Under the pieces are notes generated by a model that worked only from the letters and a program-made list of their open reading frames with translations, did no database searches and was not told the origin of the DNA. This document shows, piece by piece, positions 45,793 through 57,404 of a DNA stretch of 64,000 nt; positions within the stretch are counted from its first letter, which is position 1; each line of letters starts with the position of its first letter. The position numbers and the translations under genes are program-made. Source of the DNA: Trichaptum fuscoviolaceum. Taxonomy: Eukaryota > Basidiomycota > Agaricomycetes > Hymenochaetales > Trichaptaceae. Location of the stretch: assembly GCA_910574455.1 (NCBI GenBank), contig CAJSYZ010000007.1, forward strand, positions 2,301,773 through 2,365,772. Reading direction: 5' to 3'.

Positions 45793-48700
45793 ATGTTAAC
45801 TCAAAGACAGACGCGGGCTAAGAATAGCGATCAGCATCCGGGAGCGGTAGTCAATAAGCTGCGAACACGTCGAACGAAAGAGGAGATATTGAGGGAGAAG
45901 GAAGGGAAGGAGAGAAGGAGAGAAGAACAGGCATCAAAGCGTGATGAGGCATTGAGGGAGAAGGAGGAGAAGGAAAAACAGAAGGAAGAACGGGCAGCTC
46001 TGCGCGAAGCTGCGGCACAGCAAGCCGCGTATGCGAGAGAGAAGAGAAAACTCATCGCGGAACAGAAACGGGCAGCGAAAGAACAAGAGGCATCTGAGAA
46101 GGTACGCAAGAAAAGAACTGCAGCAGAGCAACAGGAAACAGCCATACTGGAGACGATGGAGCTTGAGAACAATTTGTCAAAGGCTCTTGACATTCGCACC
46201 CATATGGGCTCAACTGCACCTAAGCTGGCTGGCACTGGCAAACGAGGGCGAAACAAGTCGAAAGGCGTCCCTGAAACTAGTGAGTCCTTATCTTCAAGTC
46301 AGTGACAGTCGAGTTATGAGATATGGGCATAACAGGTTCAACGAACGATGAAAAAGACAGCTCTTGTGCAGCTGAAGACGGCGAACATTTAAAGATTCGT
46401 AAGTTGTTTGCCTTTATGACTTTAGACTCCAAGGGTGACCACTTTAACTCACATTATGATGCAGCTAACTCCGATGCGCCCAACAGAGCGCGCGCAAAGA
46501 AAGTTAGGAAAAAGGATACCAGAGGTGCACTTCCTTTCCGTACTCGCGTGCAGGGTGCAAAGGGTTCAAATAGTGCCATAAGTGGCACCGGATATCATAG
46601 TACGCTTGCAGGACAAAACAGCAGTCTTTCTGGTGAGGATACAGACATGATAGAGTCGCCCAATACGTCGAAGCAGAACGATAGGACAAAGCGACCTGTT
46701 AGGGCACTTCGCAACACAGATGGATCCACATTCTTCGGCGGAGAGGGCAGAAACCCTGAGGTCGCAGGGACAGAGGAGATCGACTTGTGAGTTTTAAGTC
46801 GTACTACTACTCAACCGTTGGCATCATAGTACGAAAGATCAATTTCAAACAAATTCAAGTTGATAGTAAGTGTGAAGCTTGATTTAGACTCAGCTACTTG
46901 AAGCTTATCCGACATCGTACTACAGATTAGTATTACTACTACTAACTTGAGCCTGAGTGCGCCTGGCGACACCGTGCCAGTGACCGGCTTGACCGGCGCG
47001 CGGCGGTGCCACACTCAGGTTGGCACTTAACTGTGACCCCGAGATGCCACCCGGGTTGGCAAGTTGCAGCTTCTTCACTTATAATGCTCACATTCTTATC
47101 TTTATTACAAGTTGTGAGCCTGGCTGACACAAGGAAAAACTAGGCTCCCCGTCTCGGCGCAAGACGATGCGAACTTTAGTCCTTGGGAGGATGAAGGAGT
47201 GACAGTAACCCTCACGAGTTTCCAAGGTGTAAAGAATAGCTCAGCTAGCGAACGACAGACGGCACATCTCGTTGACTCCGACACTGATATTGTGAGTTGG
47301 ATGGAGCATTAATTAGACTGGCAGAGGAAATCTTAATATTTTGATTGTGCGTTTAATTAGGACGTGAGTAGACTGACAATACCGACCCAAGCCAATGTAA
47401 GTGCCGCTTATACTTCAAAGAAATCGTTTGATTCACAATAACTATACGTCGGTGGAGTCTCATGCACAACGATGGCTATCTAACATCATTTCTGTATCGT
47501 AACAGGATGGAGCTAGCAGCAAATTGAAGAAAAGGAAGCTATCCCGCGACACTCTCTCCGAGTTGCAGGCTCATATAACACTGGTAAGCGGCTTCATAAT
47601 CTCCTGTTTCGTTCAAGCTACTTATTTTTTCTTTCTTTATGCACTGGAGAAGAAGAATATCAAGGGACAATCGGGCATTCAGGTGAGTTCTACACAACAA
47701 AGCATGGACTTGGTGCCATACTTTGTTGTGGCCTCCGGCGTCGAATATACTTCCTTCATTACTTACCAAATTGTACTCTGAATAGGGCGCGAGCATGACG
47801 AACATCGTCAACTCCCAACTCGATGTATTGGTAAGTTTATTCTGCTTTTAATCCTCACCCGTATACTCATCTATTTTCCCGTCAGGACGGTATTTCTGTT
47901 GAGGGTCATAGGGGGCAGTCTCCAGCGTCGCATCTACAGATACAGGTATGTGTAGGCATCGACACTCATTAGGATTACTTTTGGTGCCCCTTTCTTTGGC
48001 AAGTATCTGGATGTCCACTAAACCTTGTTTATGTGTAGGACAGCATGATTGTGAATAATAAGAAGAGGAAGTCGCCGCCTGACTCAAACTCACATATCGA
48101 TGTGGTAATTCGTACTCTTCCACCCAATTTCAAAAGCACTTCCTTACTATCTAAAACAGGCTAGCATGAACGTGTATATGAAGAAGCCTCCATCCCAGGC
48201 TGCCTCAACAGTTAGTGTCAATCACATCTAATTTCCATTTCATATTGTTTTCTGATCAAGCGACAAGGACTTAAATACTGCTAAGGAGAGTGAACCGCAA
48301 GACAGTCATTCTCAGGCTGATATACTGGTATTTAATTCTCTTCGAGCTTCCCTTGGTAAGAACTCCTCTAATTGCTACAGATGAAATCTACTACCTCTGT
48401 TCGCAATCTGAAGAGGTCACTGGCGGTTCATGCACATCATATTGCAAGTGTGAGCTAATTGCTGCAATTGATTCGGTACTTATTCTCGGTTCTTCTGACA
48501 GGCAAGTGGTCGTGAGGCGTCGCCAACACCACAAGCACAATCACCTGCGATGACGACAGTATCCTTCAGTCCCAAACCCGAAGTGCTCGCAACCAAGGCT
48601 CATCTTGGTCATCGCAAAGTCTCTCGGACTACTAGCTCTGTGCGTTGATCCATTCATGTTTGTGACATGCATCCACTAACTTGCTTACATGGCAGACATC

Positions 48701-51700
48701 TGTAGGACTTGAGGATAAGGATAGAAATAGTAAAGGAAGGGAGGGATCCCGCGCTCTCGGCAAAAAAAGGGCAATGAATCAGTGTCTTCCTCCCGGAACT
48801 CAGGCTGGCTGGACTCATATTCTTCTGCCTTCGCTGTATCGCGCAGTCGGAAAGTCCACAACTCCATGGCAAAACCCAGACAATAAGTCCATTGGAACAC
48901 TGTGGGGGAAAGTATTTGATTCTGTCGAACTTAGTTACGACACACAATTGGCCGACATCTGTTCTTTAGTTGAGTCATCCCTATTTGTCTTACATCGGCC
49001 ATACTGAATCAGGTATGATCTATTCTGTAGGCAGCCCAGAGATGCTCTGATAGTTGGCGGAAGAAATTGTTTGAGAAAGCCGAGCAGTCAATTTCGAGTT
49101 TCGTCGGCAACGAGCGTTCTAAGTCAGTGGAGACCGAAGAAATTGTGAAGATGTTGCAGACGATGGTCGACAAGAAGAAAGCTGAACCATTCCTCTGGGA
49201 ACGCTGGCATAGTATGGAAAGGGTGTGTGAGATTTCACTCAATGTCACCCTTCGAGTCCGTGCATTGACTATGAATGTACACAGAAGCAAGGATTGTTCT
49301 GCTCTGACCTCGTAGTCTCAGTGTTGTCCGTGCACATTGTCTTGGCCCTGGGTCGGCATAAAGTATTGGACAAGAACACAATAGGAAAGCCTATAGGTGC
49401 CCTCGCCCTTGCGGCAACAGCGGTATCTATCTACTTCAGTACTTGCTGTTACGACCGTCGGGAATTGTAGCGGGAGACAGTTCGGGAAACTGGAATTCGC
49501 GACAAGAACCCGCGTTCGGGAATCTGGATTCGCGACTGGGAACGAGCGTGGGAATTCAGGCGGGAAACGCGCGGGATTCTATCCAGGCGCGTCGCGGGAT
49601 TCTCAAGGCCAGCTAGGACTCTTCACTGCTTTGAACGTCAAGTAAGCGGATCCCTAAGGAAGCACTCCACAAGTAAGTATTGCGCAACTAACTACACAGG
49701 AGAAAAGAGAGAGATCGCACCTAAGGAAGCACTCCACAAGAGGTCAAAAGTGGGGTGCTCCTTACGATGCCTACAGCTATTTATCTACTTCGTAAAGACT
49801 GTATAGTTAATCTACGCTAAGTGTCCTTGCGCAATGCGCACCTATCTACTACAAACGATACATGCTACGACCGCACTGCTAGGCATGTCTATCCCGTCTC
49901 TCCAGATGGCTACGGCCTGTCCGTAGACGTCAGCGTCCGGTCCGGGGCCGCGACTAGCCAGACTAGGTATGCCAGACTGTTGCAGGTCGTCACCTTGAGG
50001 TACTAACGGATTAATGAGCGTATGTTGATAAGTGAATGTACGTGTGCCGTGGCGGGTCGTCGTAAATGAGTGTGTGTATGCGTGCATGGTTGCCGGGACG
50101 GTGGTGCGGGATAAGTCACATGAGCATGGGATCGTGCGATTCGGGAATGAGGTTTCGCGCGGGGAATCCAATGGCGGGATTCTCCCCGCGGGTTTGTCTG
50201 CTCATGTCGGGATCCTTGGCGGGAAAGTGCGGGAAATGAGAAAAGGAGCCCGGGATCTCGACATTACCCCCCTCCAAAGGCGCAACTCCGGGGCGCCAAG
50301 CTTGAATCTTGCTCAGGTCACAGAGCTCGATAGCGTTGACTTCTCGAGGGGCGTCCGGGTGTTTTCGATAGAAACTGCGAATTTTAGCCTTTGCATTACC
50401 CATATCCTTTGCGGGAATCCATGTATCTTCCGCGCTCGAATATCCCTTCCATCGTACCAAATATTCAAATCTCCGTCTAAACCGTCTAGCATCCAGAACC
50501 TCTTCCACCTCGTACTCCAGATCTCCTTCTACTTCGACTGGGGGCGGCGGGGGTTGCGTTCGACCGGGAATGTCGTCTTCGTGGTATGGCGAGAGCAGCG
50601 ATACGTGAAATACGGGATGAATCTTCAGCGACGCGGGGAGTTCGAGTTCGTAGGAGGTCACTTAGCTTTGCCTTCACTTTATACGGCCCTAGTCGTTTCG
50701 GTAATAATTTGCGCGCTCCTGGTCGCCGAACGTTCGTCGCCTCAAGCCATACTTTATCCCCGACTGCGTACTGCGGGGCCTCGTTCCTGGCCTGATCGTA
50801 GTGCTGCTTCATGCGCTCTGCCGCAACCTCCAAAGCCGCTCTTGCCTCTTCCTGTGCCTGCTGAAGCTCCTGTAGTCGTGCGTCCGCGGCGGGGACCGTG
50901 GACAGGCCGTCACTCGGGGCAATCGTGAATTCGGGATTGTAGCCGTAGACAAGCGCGAACGGGGATTGTCGTGTTGCCGCGTGCGCTTTCGTGTTGTGCG
51001 CGAACTCTGCCATTGGGAGTAATCCGGCCCAGTTTTCTTGTCGTGTATCTATGAAAGCCCGTAAATACTGTTCCAGCTCTTGGTTTACCCTTTCGGTTTG
51101 CCCATCCGTCTGCGGGTGATACGCAGTCGACGTGGTACCCTTGATACCGAGTCGGGAAAAGAGGGCCTTCATGAACTGCGCGACAAACTGTGGTCCGCGG
51201 TCGGATATGATCTGGCGGGGGGTTCCGTGCAGCTTCCAGACGTGCTGCAGGAATAGTTCCGCAGTTTCCGGTGCATCGATGTCAGACGTGGTCGGGATAA
51301 AATGCGCTTGCTTGGTGAGACGGTCGACCACCACGAAAATTGCGTCGTAATCCTCAGATCGGGGGAGCTGGGTGATGAAATCGCACGAAATCGCCTGCCA
51401 GGGGCCCTGCGGGATTTCGTTCGGTTGCAGGAGTCCTACCGGGCGTTGGGATCGGTTCTTCGTGCGTGCGCAGGTATCGCATCCCGAAACGTATCGTTCT
51501 ACGAAGTTAGACATCCCGGGCCACCAGTAGTTGCGGCTTACCATCTCAAACGTTTTCCAACGTCCAGGATGTCCGGCAGGGAGACTGTCGTGGTAAGTCT
51601 TCACCACATCCCGGCGAATGGTCTCGTCTTTCGGGACGTAAACCTTACCCTGGTACAGGATGAGGCCTTCCTCGGTGCTCCAGTCCTCAAGTTCCTTGGT

Positions 51701-54700
51701 CAGGACTCGAGGCGCCTTGGACTTGACCAACTCGATTGCGTCCACCAGTTCGTCTTCATACTGATCTGACTTACGAATGCGTCGTAGGAGGGCCTGATCC
51801 CCGTGTACCTGTGTCATTCCCCGACGAATTGCTTTTAGTCGAAACATTTCGGGGGTCAAGAGGGTCCGTCCCGTGTTGTCTTCGCCTTCGGGTTGAAGAT
51901 CGACGCGTCGTGACATGGCGTCGGGTTTGCCCCCGAGTCGCCCTGGGCGATGGCGAATCGTAAAGTCGAAGCGAGTGAGGAACAGACTCCACCGGGCTTG
52001 GCGTCGCGTCAGCGTTCGGGATTCAGAGAAATATAGCAGATTCTTGTGGTCAGACACGATATCGAGTTTATGACTCGCACCTTCGAGATAATGTCGCCAC
52101 TCGTCAAGAGCTCTAATAATCGCGAGTAGCTCCTTGTCGTAAATCTCGTAGTTGCGTTCCGCATCGTTGAGGGATTTCGAGAAAAAGGCGACCGGATGTA
52201 TCAGCCCGTCGTCGCCTTCCTGGGACAAAACCGCGCCGGTCGCGAAATCAGAGGCGTCGCATTCCACGATGAATTGTCGCGACATGTCTGGCATCATCAG
52301 GACGGGGGCGGTCGTGAACATGCGCTTGAGATAGTCGAAGGCGAACTGCTGGTTTTCTGTCCAGGCCCAGCGAACGTCCTTCTTCAGCAGCGTCGTGAGC
52401 GGTTTGACGATGTGCGAGAAATCCCGAATGAAGCGTCGATAGAAATTCGCGAACCCGAGGAAGGCTTGAATGTCTTTCACCTTTTTCGGGGTAGGCCAGT
52501 CGAGGACCGCCTGTACCTTGGCGGGATCCATCGCCACCTTTCCCTGCGAAATAATCATCCCGAGATACTCGACGGAAGTCTGTTTGAATTTGCACTTTTC
52601 GGGTTTGCAGAACAAGTCGTTTTCGCGTAGCCGTTTAAGGACTTCCCGTACGTGTTCATCGTGCTGCGATTCATCTTCGGAAAAGATTAGCAAATCGTCA
52701 AGATAGATGATCACGTATACTCCAATGAGGTCTTTGAAGATATCGTTCATCATGTGCTGGAAGGTCGCTGGGGCATTCGTGAGCCCGAATGTCATCACCG
52801 TTGGTTCGAAATGTCCTGCCTGAGTCCGAAATGCAGCCTTCCACTCGTCGCCTTGCTTCAGTCGCACATTGTGGTAGCCCCATCGTAAATCTAGAGTCGT
52901 GAAAACCTTCGCCTTTTGCAGCGCGTCTACGAGTTCCATCGTGAGGGGAAGCGGGTATATTCTTGACCGTGATGTCGTTCAGTCGTCGGTAATCGACTAC
53001 CATGCGCAAGGTTCCATCCTTTTTCTTGATAAAGAAGACGGGAGCCGCTGCAGGGGATTTCGAAGGTCGTATGTACCCCTTGCGTAGGTTTTCGTCAACG
53101 AATTCGCGAAGGGCATCGCGTTCAGCTGGGGCCAAGGGATAGATTTTGCTGTACGGGGGAACCTTCCCGGGTTCTAAATCTATGGCGTGGTCATACGGCT
53201 TGCGCAGTGGAAGCCTTTCGGATTCAACTTTCGAGAAAACGTCGGCAAACTCACGGAATTCGGGGGGAACTAGTTCTTCGAAGGTTTTCTCGCCTTCCTT
53301 CACCGCAGACTTCTCAGCGATGGCCTGGGAGTGGGTGTACGAGGCGGCAATTTTGTACGCGAACTGGTCGTCCGTCGTGACGAAGTAGGATTCGGCGTCG
53401 TGGTACTGGTCCCAATATTTTTCTGAGTACCGAAATCCCGGTGGGACAGCTTCCCATTCGGCCTGGGTCCTGTCGGGCCCCCAGGGGGTCTCGACTTCTT
53501 CTGCTATGGCGAGGCGGGGAAGCGGGACCAGGCGTTGCTGGTTGTCACACTGGGGCGGGCAGCGGTTGAGATCGACCACATCGTTGGTCCAGTCAATGGT
53601 TGGGTTATGGTGCCGCAACCAGTCGATCCCCATGATAATATCGTCGTCGCCAATATCCGCGACGGCCATGGTCAACTGTTCTAAGTGTCCCTTCATCTCG
53701 ACGTTGAGGACTACTTCCTTGGTGATGCGTCCAATCGCGTTCGGGGAATTGTCTGCGTTTCGCAAAAGTATCGGGATTACCAAGTCCCGGGTCTGGAGTC
53801 CGTGTCGCGAAACGTAGCGGGAATTTATGAAAGTTCCCGACGCACCGCTGTCTAACATTACTGTGGCTAAGGCATCCGTCTTTCCGTCGCTAACCTGTAC
53901 CGGGAACTTCAAATGTCGTCTAAGACGACGGTCTATTGTAGAGATGGTAAAATACAAGGGACCATTATTAAGAGAGTTCTTCGGCCACAAGGGCGGTTGG
54001 GTCGTATAGGGCGCGACTGAGCAATACGACCCTACTGAAAATCCGCTGGGGGCGGGGCTTCGGGATTGTGAACGTTCTTGGCGGCGGGCGTCATGGCGGC
54101 GAATGCGTTCTGTAGCACGGACTGCTGCACATTCTGGACGTACTGTTCCGCCATACGTTTGAGCGTTTCTTCGAATGACTGGAGCGCGGGGGGCGATGGG
54201 CTCGAGGGGGACGTGGATTTCGTCGCCTTTAGGTTTCGGGTTGGCGGTCGCGTTGGGCAATCGCTCACCAGATGGTCTTTCTCTCCGCAGTAGTAGCAAG
54301 TCCCTTACTCCTGCGCTCCCGGCGCACCCTGTCAATCTCCATCGCGTTGGGATCCTTTGTCGAGCTTGCGCCCGCAGTCGGGATCGTACGCGGAGCTGAA
54401 CTAGTGGTGCCGGGATTGCTTCGGGGCGTAGCCGCTGGCTTCGATACTGGTCCATAGGCGTGTGCGAGCCTTAGCTTCTCGTCCGTCTCGGAAACCCAGT
54501 TGACGTAGGCATCGAATTTCATATCCTTCGCCTCTGTGCTGGCGATGTGCTGGCGAACCTGGTCTTTGAGTCCCTTCCGGAACATGTCGAGGTAGATGAC
54601 ATCCGTCGTCGCGTCCTTGGGCCACCCGGTGAGGGCTTGGAGGGCACGGAATTGCGACGCAAACTCTGCGACCGTTCCTGTCTGGCGTAGGCGCATCAGC

Positions 54701-56851
54701 TTGTCGGCTGCGGCTTTGTCTGCATCGATTTCTCCGTAAGAGGCGCGAAGGGCGGCGAACAGGGCCTCCAGGCTGGCGGCTTCTGGCGGTGTCGGGATGT
54801 CCTGGAGTCGATCTAGAATGGGTCGTGCCCAGTCTTGCGCCGGTCCCCGCAGTAGCATCAGGGCGAATGCGACCTTGCGGGTTTCGTCCGCCCCGGATGT
54901 TGTCCGAACAGGTAGAGCTTAATCTGGTGAATCCAGTTTTCCAGCTTGGCTCGTTCGCCTTCGAAGGTGTCGGGAAGCTTCATCTTGAGCCCTGCTCCAC
55001 CCCCAGACGGGGAGGCGGGCTGGCTCGCGATTTGGGCTTCTAACGCCTGGTTGGCGTGCTTGAGCTGGGCGACAGTGTTCTGAACCTGATTGTGTTCGTT
55101 GACTAACTTGGAGTAGCGTTTTTCGAGGGTGTCGAGGCGATCAAGGATGGGCTGGAGTTTGTCTTCCTCCATCGAGGAGCTCGGGGACGGGAAAGCGAAG
55201 GTATCTGCGAGTCCTCCCCATTCCTGGTGGGATGACATCGCTGGTCGGCGGTACGGGTGCGGGGGTAGAAGTAAAGAGCGTGAGGGTGTCGAGTCCGAGC
55301 GGCGGTGAGCCAGGACTTTTGACCTAATGTTACGACCGTCGGGAATTGTAGCGGGAGACAGTTCGGGAAACTGGAATTCGCGACAAGAACCCGCGTTCGG
55401 GAATCTGGATTCGCGACTGGGAACGAGCGTGGGAATTCAGGCGGGAAACGCGCGGGATTCTATCCAGGCGCGTCGCGGGATTCTCAAGGCCAGCTAGGAC
55501 TCTTCACTGCTTTGAACGTCAAGTAAGCGGATCCCTAAGGAAGCACTCCACAAGTAAGTATTGCGCAACTAACTACACAGGAGAAAAGAGAGAGATCGCA
55601 CCTAAGGAAGCACTCCACAAGAGGTCAAAAGTGGGGTGCTCCTTACGATGCCTACAGCTATTTATCTACTTCGTAAAGACTGTATAGTTAATCTACGCTA
55701 AGTGTCCTTGCGCAATGCGCACCTATCTACTACAAACGATACATGCTACGACCGCACTGCTAGGCATGTCTATCCCGTCTCTCCAGATGGCTACGGCCTG
55801 TCCGTAGACGTCAGCGTCCGGTCCGGGGCCGCGACTAGCCAGACTAGGTATGCCAGACTGTTGCAGGTCGTCACCTTGAGGTACTAACGGATTAATGAGC
55901 GTATGTTGATAAGTGAATGTACGTGTGCCGTGGCGGGTCGTCGTAAATGAGTGTGTGTATGCGTGCATGGTTGCCGGGACGGTGGTGCGGGATAAGTCAC
56001 ATGAGCATGGGATCGTGCGATTCGGGAATGAGGTTTCGCGCGGGGAATCCAATGGCGGGATTCTCCCCGCGGGTTTGTCTGCTCATGTCGGGATCCTTGG
56101 CGGGAAAGTGCGGGAAATGAGAAAAGGAGCCCGGGATCTCGACACTTGCAGTGGCTTTATTCACTGAATCTCTCATGGACAGGTCAAAGTTGCAATCGAT
56201 AAGCAGGTAGCCCGGTTGCAAAATATCAAAGAAGAGCTTGGTGGTGCTGAGTGGTACTTCACTAGTGCTCTGTGGCAGCCTCATACGGACGACTATGTCA
56301 ACTTATTGTCAAATTCCTCGTTTTTCACTGAATCAAACTGGGAGAAGGTTCGGTCCCGCATAGAAGCTTACAACTCCGTTGAAGATGTCAATGCGGGAAG
56401 GAACGCCGAACTTGTTGGATCGGGTGTCACTGGCAGGGATTTCTCCCTATATATCGACGTTGGAGACGCGGATGCGAGCGGCGAGTATACACATGGTGAG
56501 GGCGCTAATAGAAGTGGTAAGTGCAAGGAGAGAAACGAAGACAAGGATAATGACGGCGAAGAAGTTGAGGATTTCGAGGAGAGGGAGGACGACATGGAGG
56601 ACGAGGGTGTGTCTGGCGAGGGAGACGAGGACAAGGATCAGGATGAGGACAATGACGATGAAGAGGACAAGGATCAGGATCGGGATAAGAACAAGGATGC
56701 GGACGAGGTTCTTAGCGTGGGTGATGGATTCAGTGGAGGCTCTGAGGGCGAGGCGAATGACGCAGACAGAAAGGGCGGGGAAGGCGAAGGCGATCGCGAG
56801 GACGACGAGGGTTCATTATGGGATTCGGCTACGGACGGCGCAGACTTTTAA
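45793..56851 (+). CDS. Plavaka-partner protein with coiled coil, many mini-exons and acidic tail; intron invaded by LTR retrotransposon
   Basis: ATG at 45793 ([17 protein letters not shown]). Exon 1 is a charged coiled coil ([20 protein letters not shown]), as in proteins I have seen beside Plavaka elements. After 46336-46398 and 46465-46784 comes a ~350-nt intron full of palindromic words, then from about 47133 a run of at least nine phase-0 mini-exons of 33-78 nt. Later exons carry [39 protein letters not shown] and GALALAATA. The exon ending at 49422 continues in frame at 56183 ([13 protein letters not shown]); the intervening intron would be 57 nt but contains the 6698-bp retrotransposon. 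The C-terminus is strongly acidic ([20 protein letters not shown]). A further C-terminal exon ending at about 57009 is possible. Function unknown; about 950-1000 aa. Confidence 0.6.
47380..48560 (+). repeat. series of related phase-0 mini-exons within the partner gene
   Basis: Consecutive exons begin GATGGAGCTAGCAGCAAATT, GGCGCGAGCATGACGAACAT, GACAGCATGATTGTGAATAA and GCTAGCATGAACGTGTATAT, encode short Ser/Lys-rich pieces ([32 protein letters not shown]) and are all multiples of three separated by 45-70-nt introns, suggesting repeated exon duplication. Confidence 0.55.
49447..50263 (-). repeat. 3' LTR (element orientation)
   Basis: 817 bp, same length and apparently same sequence as the other LTR. 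The short open frames inside it (61 and 109 aa, duplicated in both LTRs) are not genes. The pol frame reads into it and ends at 50116. Confidence 0.92.
50116..54031 (-). pseudogene. pol polyprotein: protease, RT, RNase H, integrase, chromodomain (frameshifted)
   Basis: Protease DSGASG near 53855; RT with [24 protein letters not shown] and YLDDLLIFS; RNase H with [14 protein letters not shown] and YDKELLAI; integrase with the H/C finger region, [16 protein letters not shown] and [15 protein letters not shown]-terminal chromodomain [20 protein letters not shown] + RWKGY..EDTW. Two frame breaks are visible: between the protease/RT start and the main RT frame (about 52950) and between the integrase end and the chromodomain (about 50660). 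Pol continues about 50 codons into the 3' LTR. Domain content identifies a Ty3/gypsy chromovirus. Confidence 0.9.
54032..55238 (-). pseudogene. gag of the chromovirus (two frame breaks)
   Basis: Starts at the ATG at 55238 (MSSHQEWGG). Coiled-coil N-terminus, then capsid-like region ([35 protein letters not shown]), and a CCHC zinc knuckle [14 protein letters not shown]. One-base shifts are needed at about 54893 (in a GGGG run) and about 54297 (just before the knuckle) to follow these in one protein. Both are next to short homopolymers, so sequencing error is as likely as mutation. Ends at 54032, close to where pol begins. Confidence 0.85.
55328..56144 (-). repeat. 5' LTR (element orientation)
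   Basis: 817 bp. The adjacent internal sequence (55300-55327 on +) should contain the primer-binding site; reading the - strand it begins TTAGGTCAAAAGTCCTGG, which I could not match to a tRNA. Confidence 0.92.
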
Positions 56852-57404
56852 GAGCAGGTCGATCACTGGTGAGCTTTGGCTTTAACCATCCCGCCACTGT
56901 ATTCAAACACTTACTATCATCAACTTGCAGTGGCCTTCGTTCTCTGAGTATGCCGAGGAACAGGCAGAAGTGGCGAAATACGATCTGGATCAGGATGCCG
57001 TGGTGTAGTTACTGAGGGACACTGAGGCACTGATTTCTACTTATCTGTCTTAAATTACTTGTGGAATGAACCAATACTGGAACCTCTTAGTACGCACTTA
57101 CACGCTTGGGTACTGCAAACCTACAGACGAAAAAGTCTACTTATATGATTAAATGCTGAATTACTTATGGAATGAACTACTTGAACGTCTTACACACTTT
57201 TACTCTTGAGCACTGCAATTAAACTGCCAGAATAAATTCTTCTGATATGCTTGAATGCTGGAGACTGAGGCACTGAGAGCACTGATTTCAGTTGACGGCA
57301 CTGAATTCAGTAAGCCCCTTCCTGAATAATGAAACCACATGCCTGAAATCAGTAAATCAGTAGAATTTTACTTCCCAGGGCTTCAGAGGACTTAAGGCCG
57401 GTTA
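56852..57404. other. right subterminal region of the large transposon
   Basis: Apart from a possible last exon of the partner gene (about 56930-57009, open to a TAG stop), no gene. Contains a roughly 110-bp imperfect direct repeat (TTACTTGTGGAATGAAC... at about 57054 and TTACTTATGGAATGAAC... at about 57163) and ACTGATTTCAGT / ACTGAATTCAGT palindromic words at 57275-57360. Confidence 0.5.

Larger units (their letters stand above)
49447..56144 (-). mobile_element. Ty3/gypsy chromovirus LTR retrotransposon (6698 bp), target duplication CTTGC
   Basis: Two 817-bp LTRs (49447-50263, 55328-56144) that look identical wherever compared; in element orientation (-) they begin TGTCGAGATC and end GGTCGTAACA (TG...CA). 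The 5 bp CTTGC precede (49442-49446) and follow (56145-56149) the element. Coding order on the -: gag with zinc knuckle, aspartic protease, reverse transcriptase, RNase H, integrase, chromodomain. A polypurine tract (GGAGGGGGG) lies directly inside the 3' LTR at about 50264-50276. The gag-pol frame is interrupted by several single-base shifts. Confidence 0.95.

Noticed and set aside
49821..50171. 61- and 109-aa frames in the left LTR (duplicated at 55702-56052)
   Set aside because: Identical in both LTRs because the LTRs are duplicates; antisense to each other and without recognisable features.
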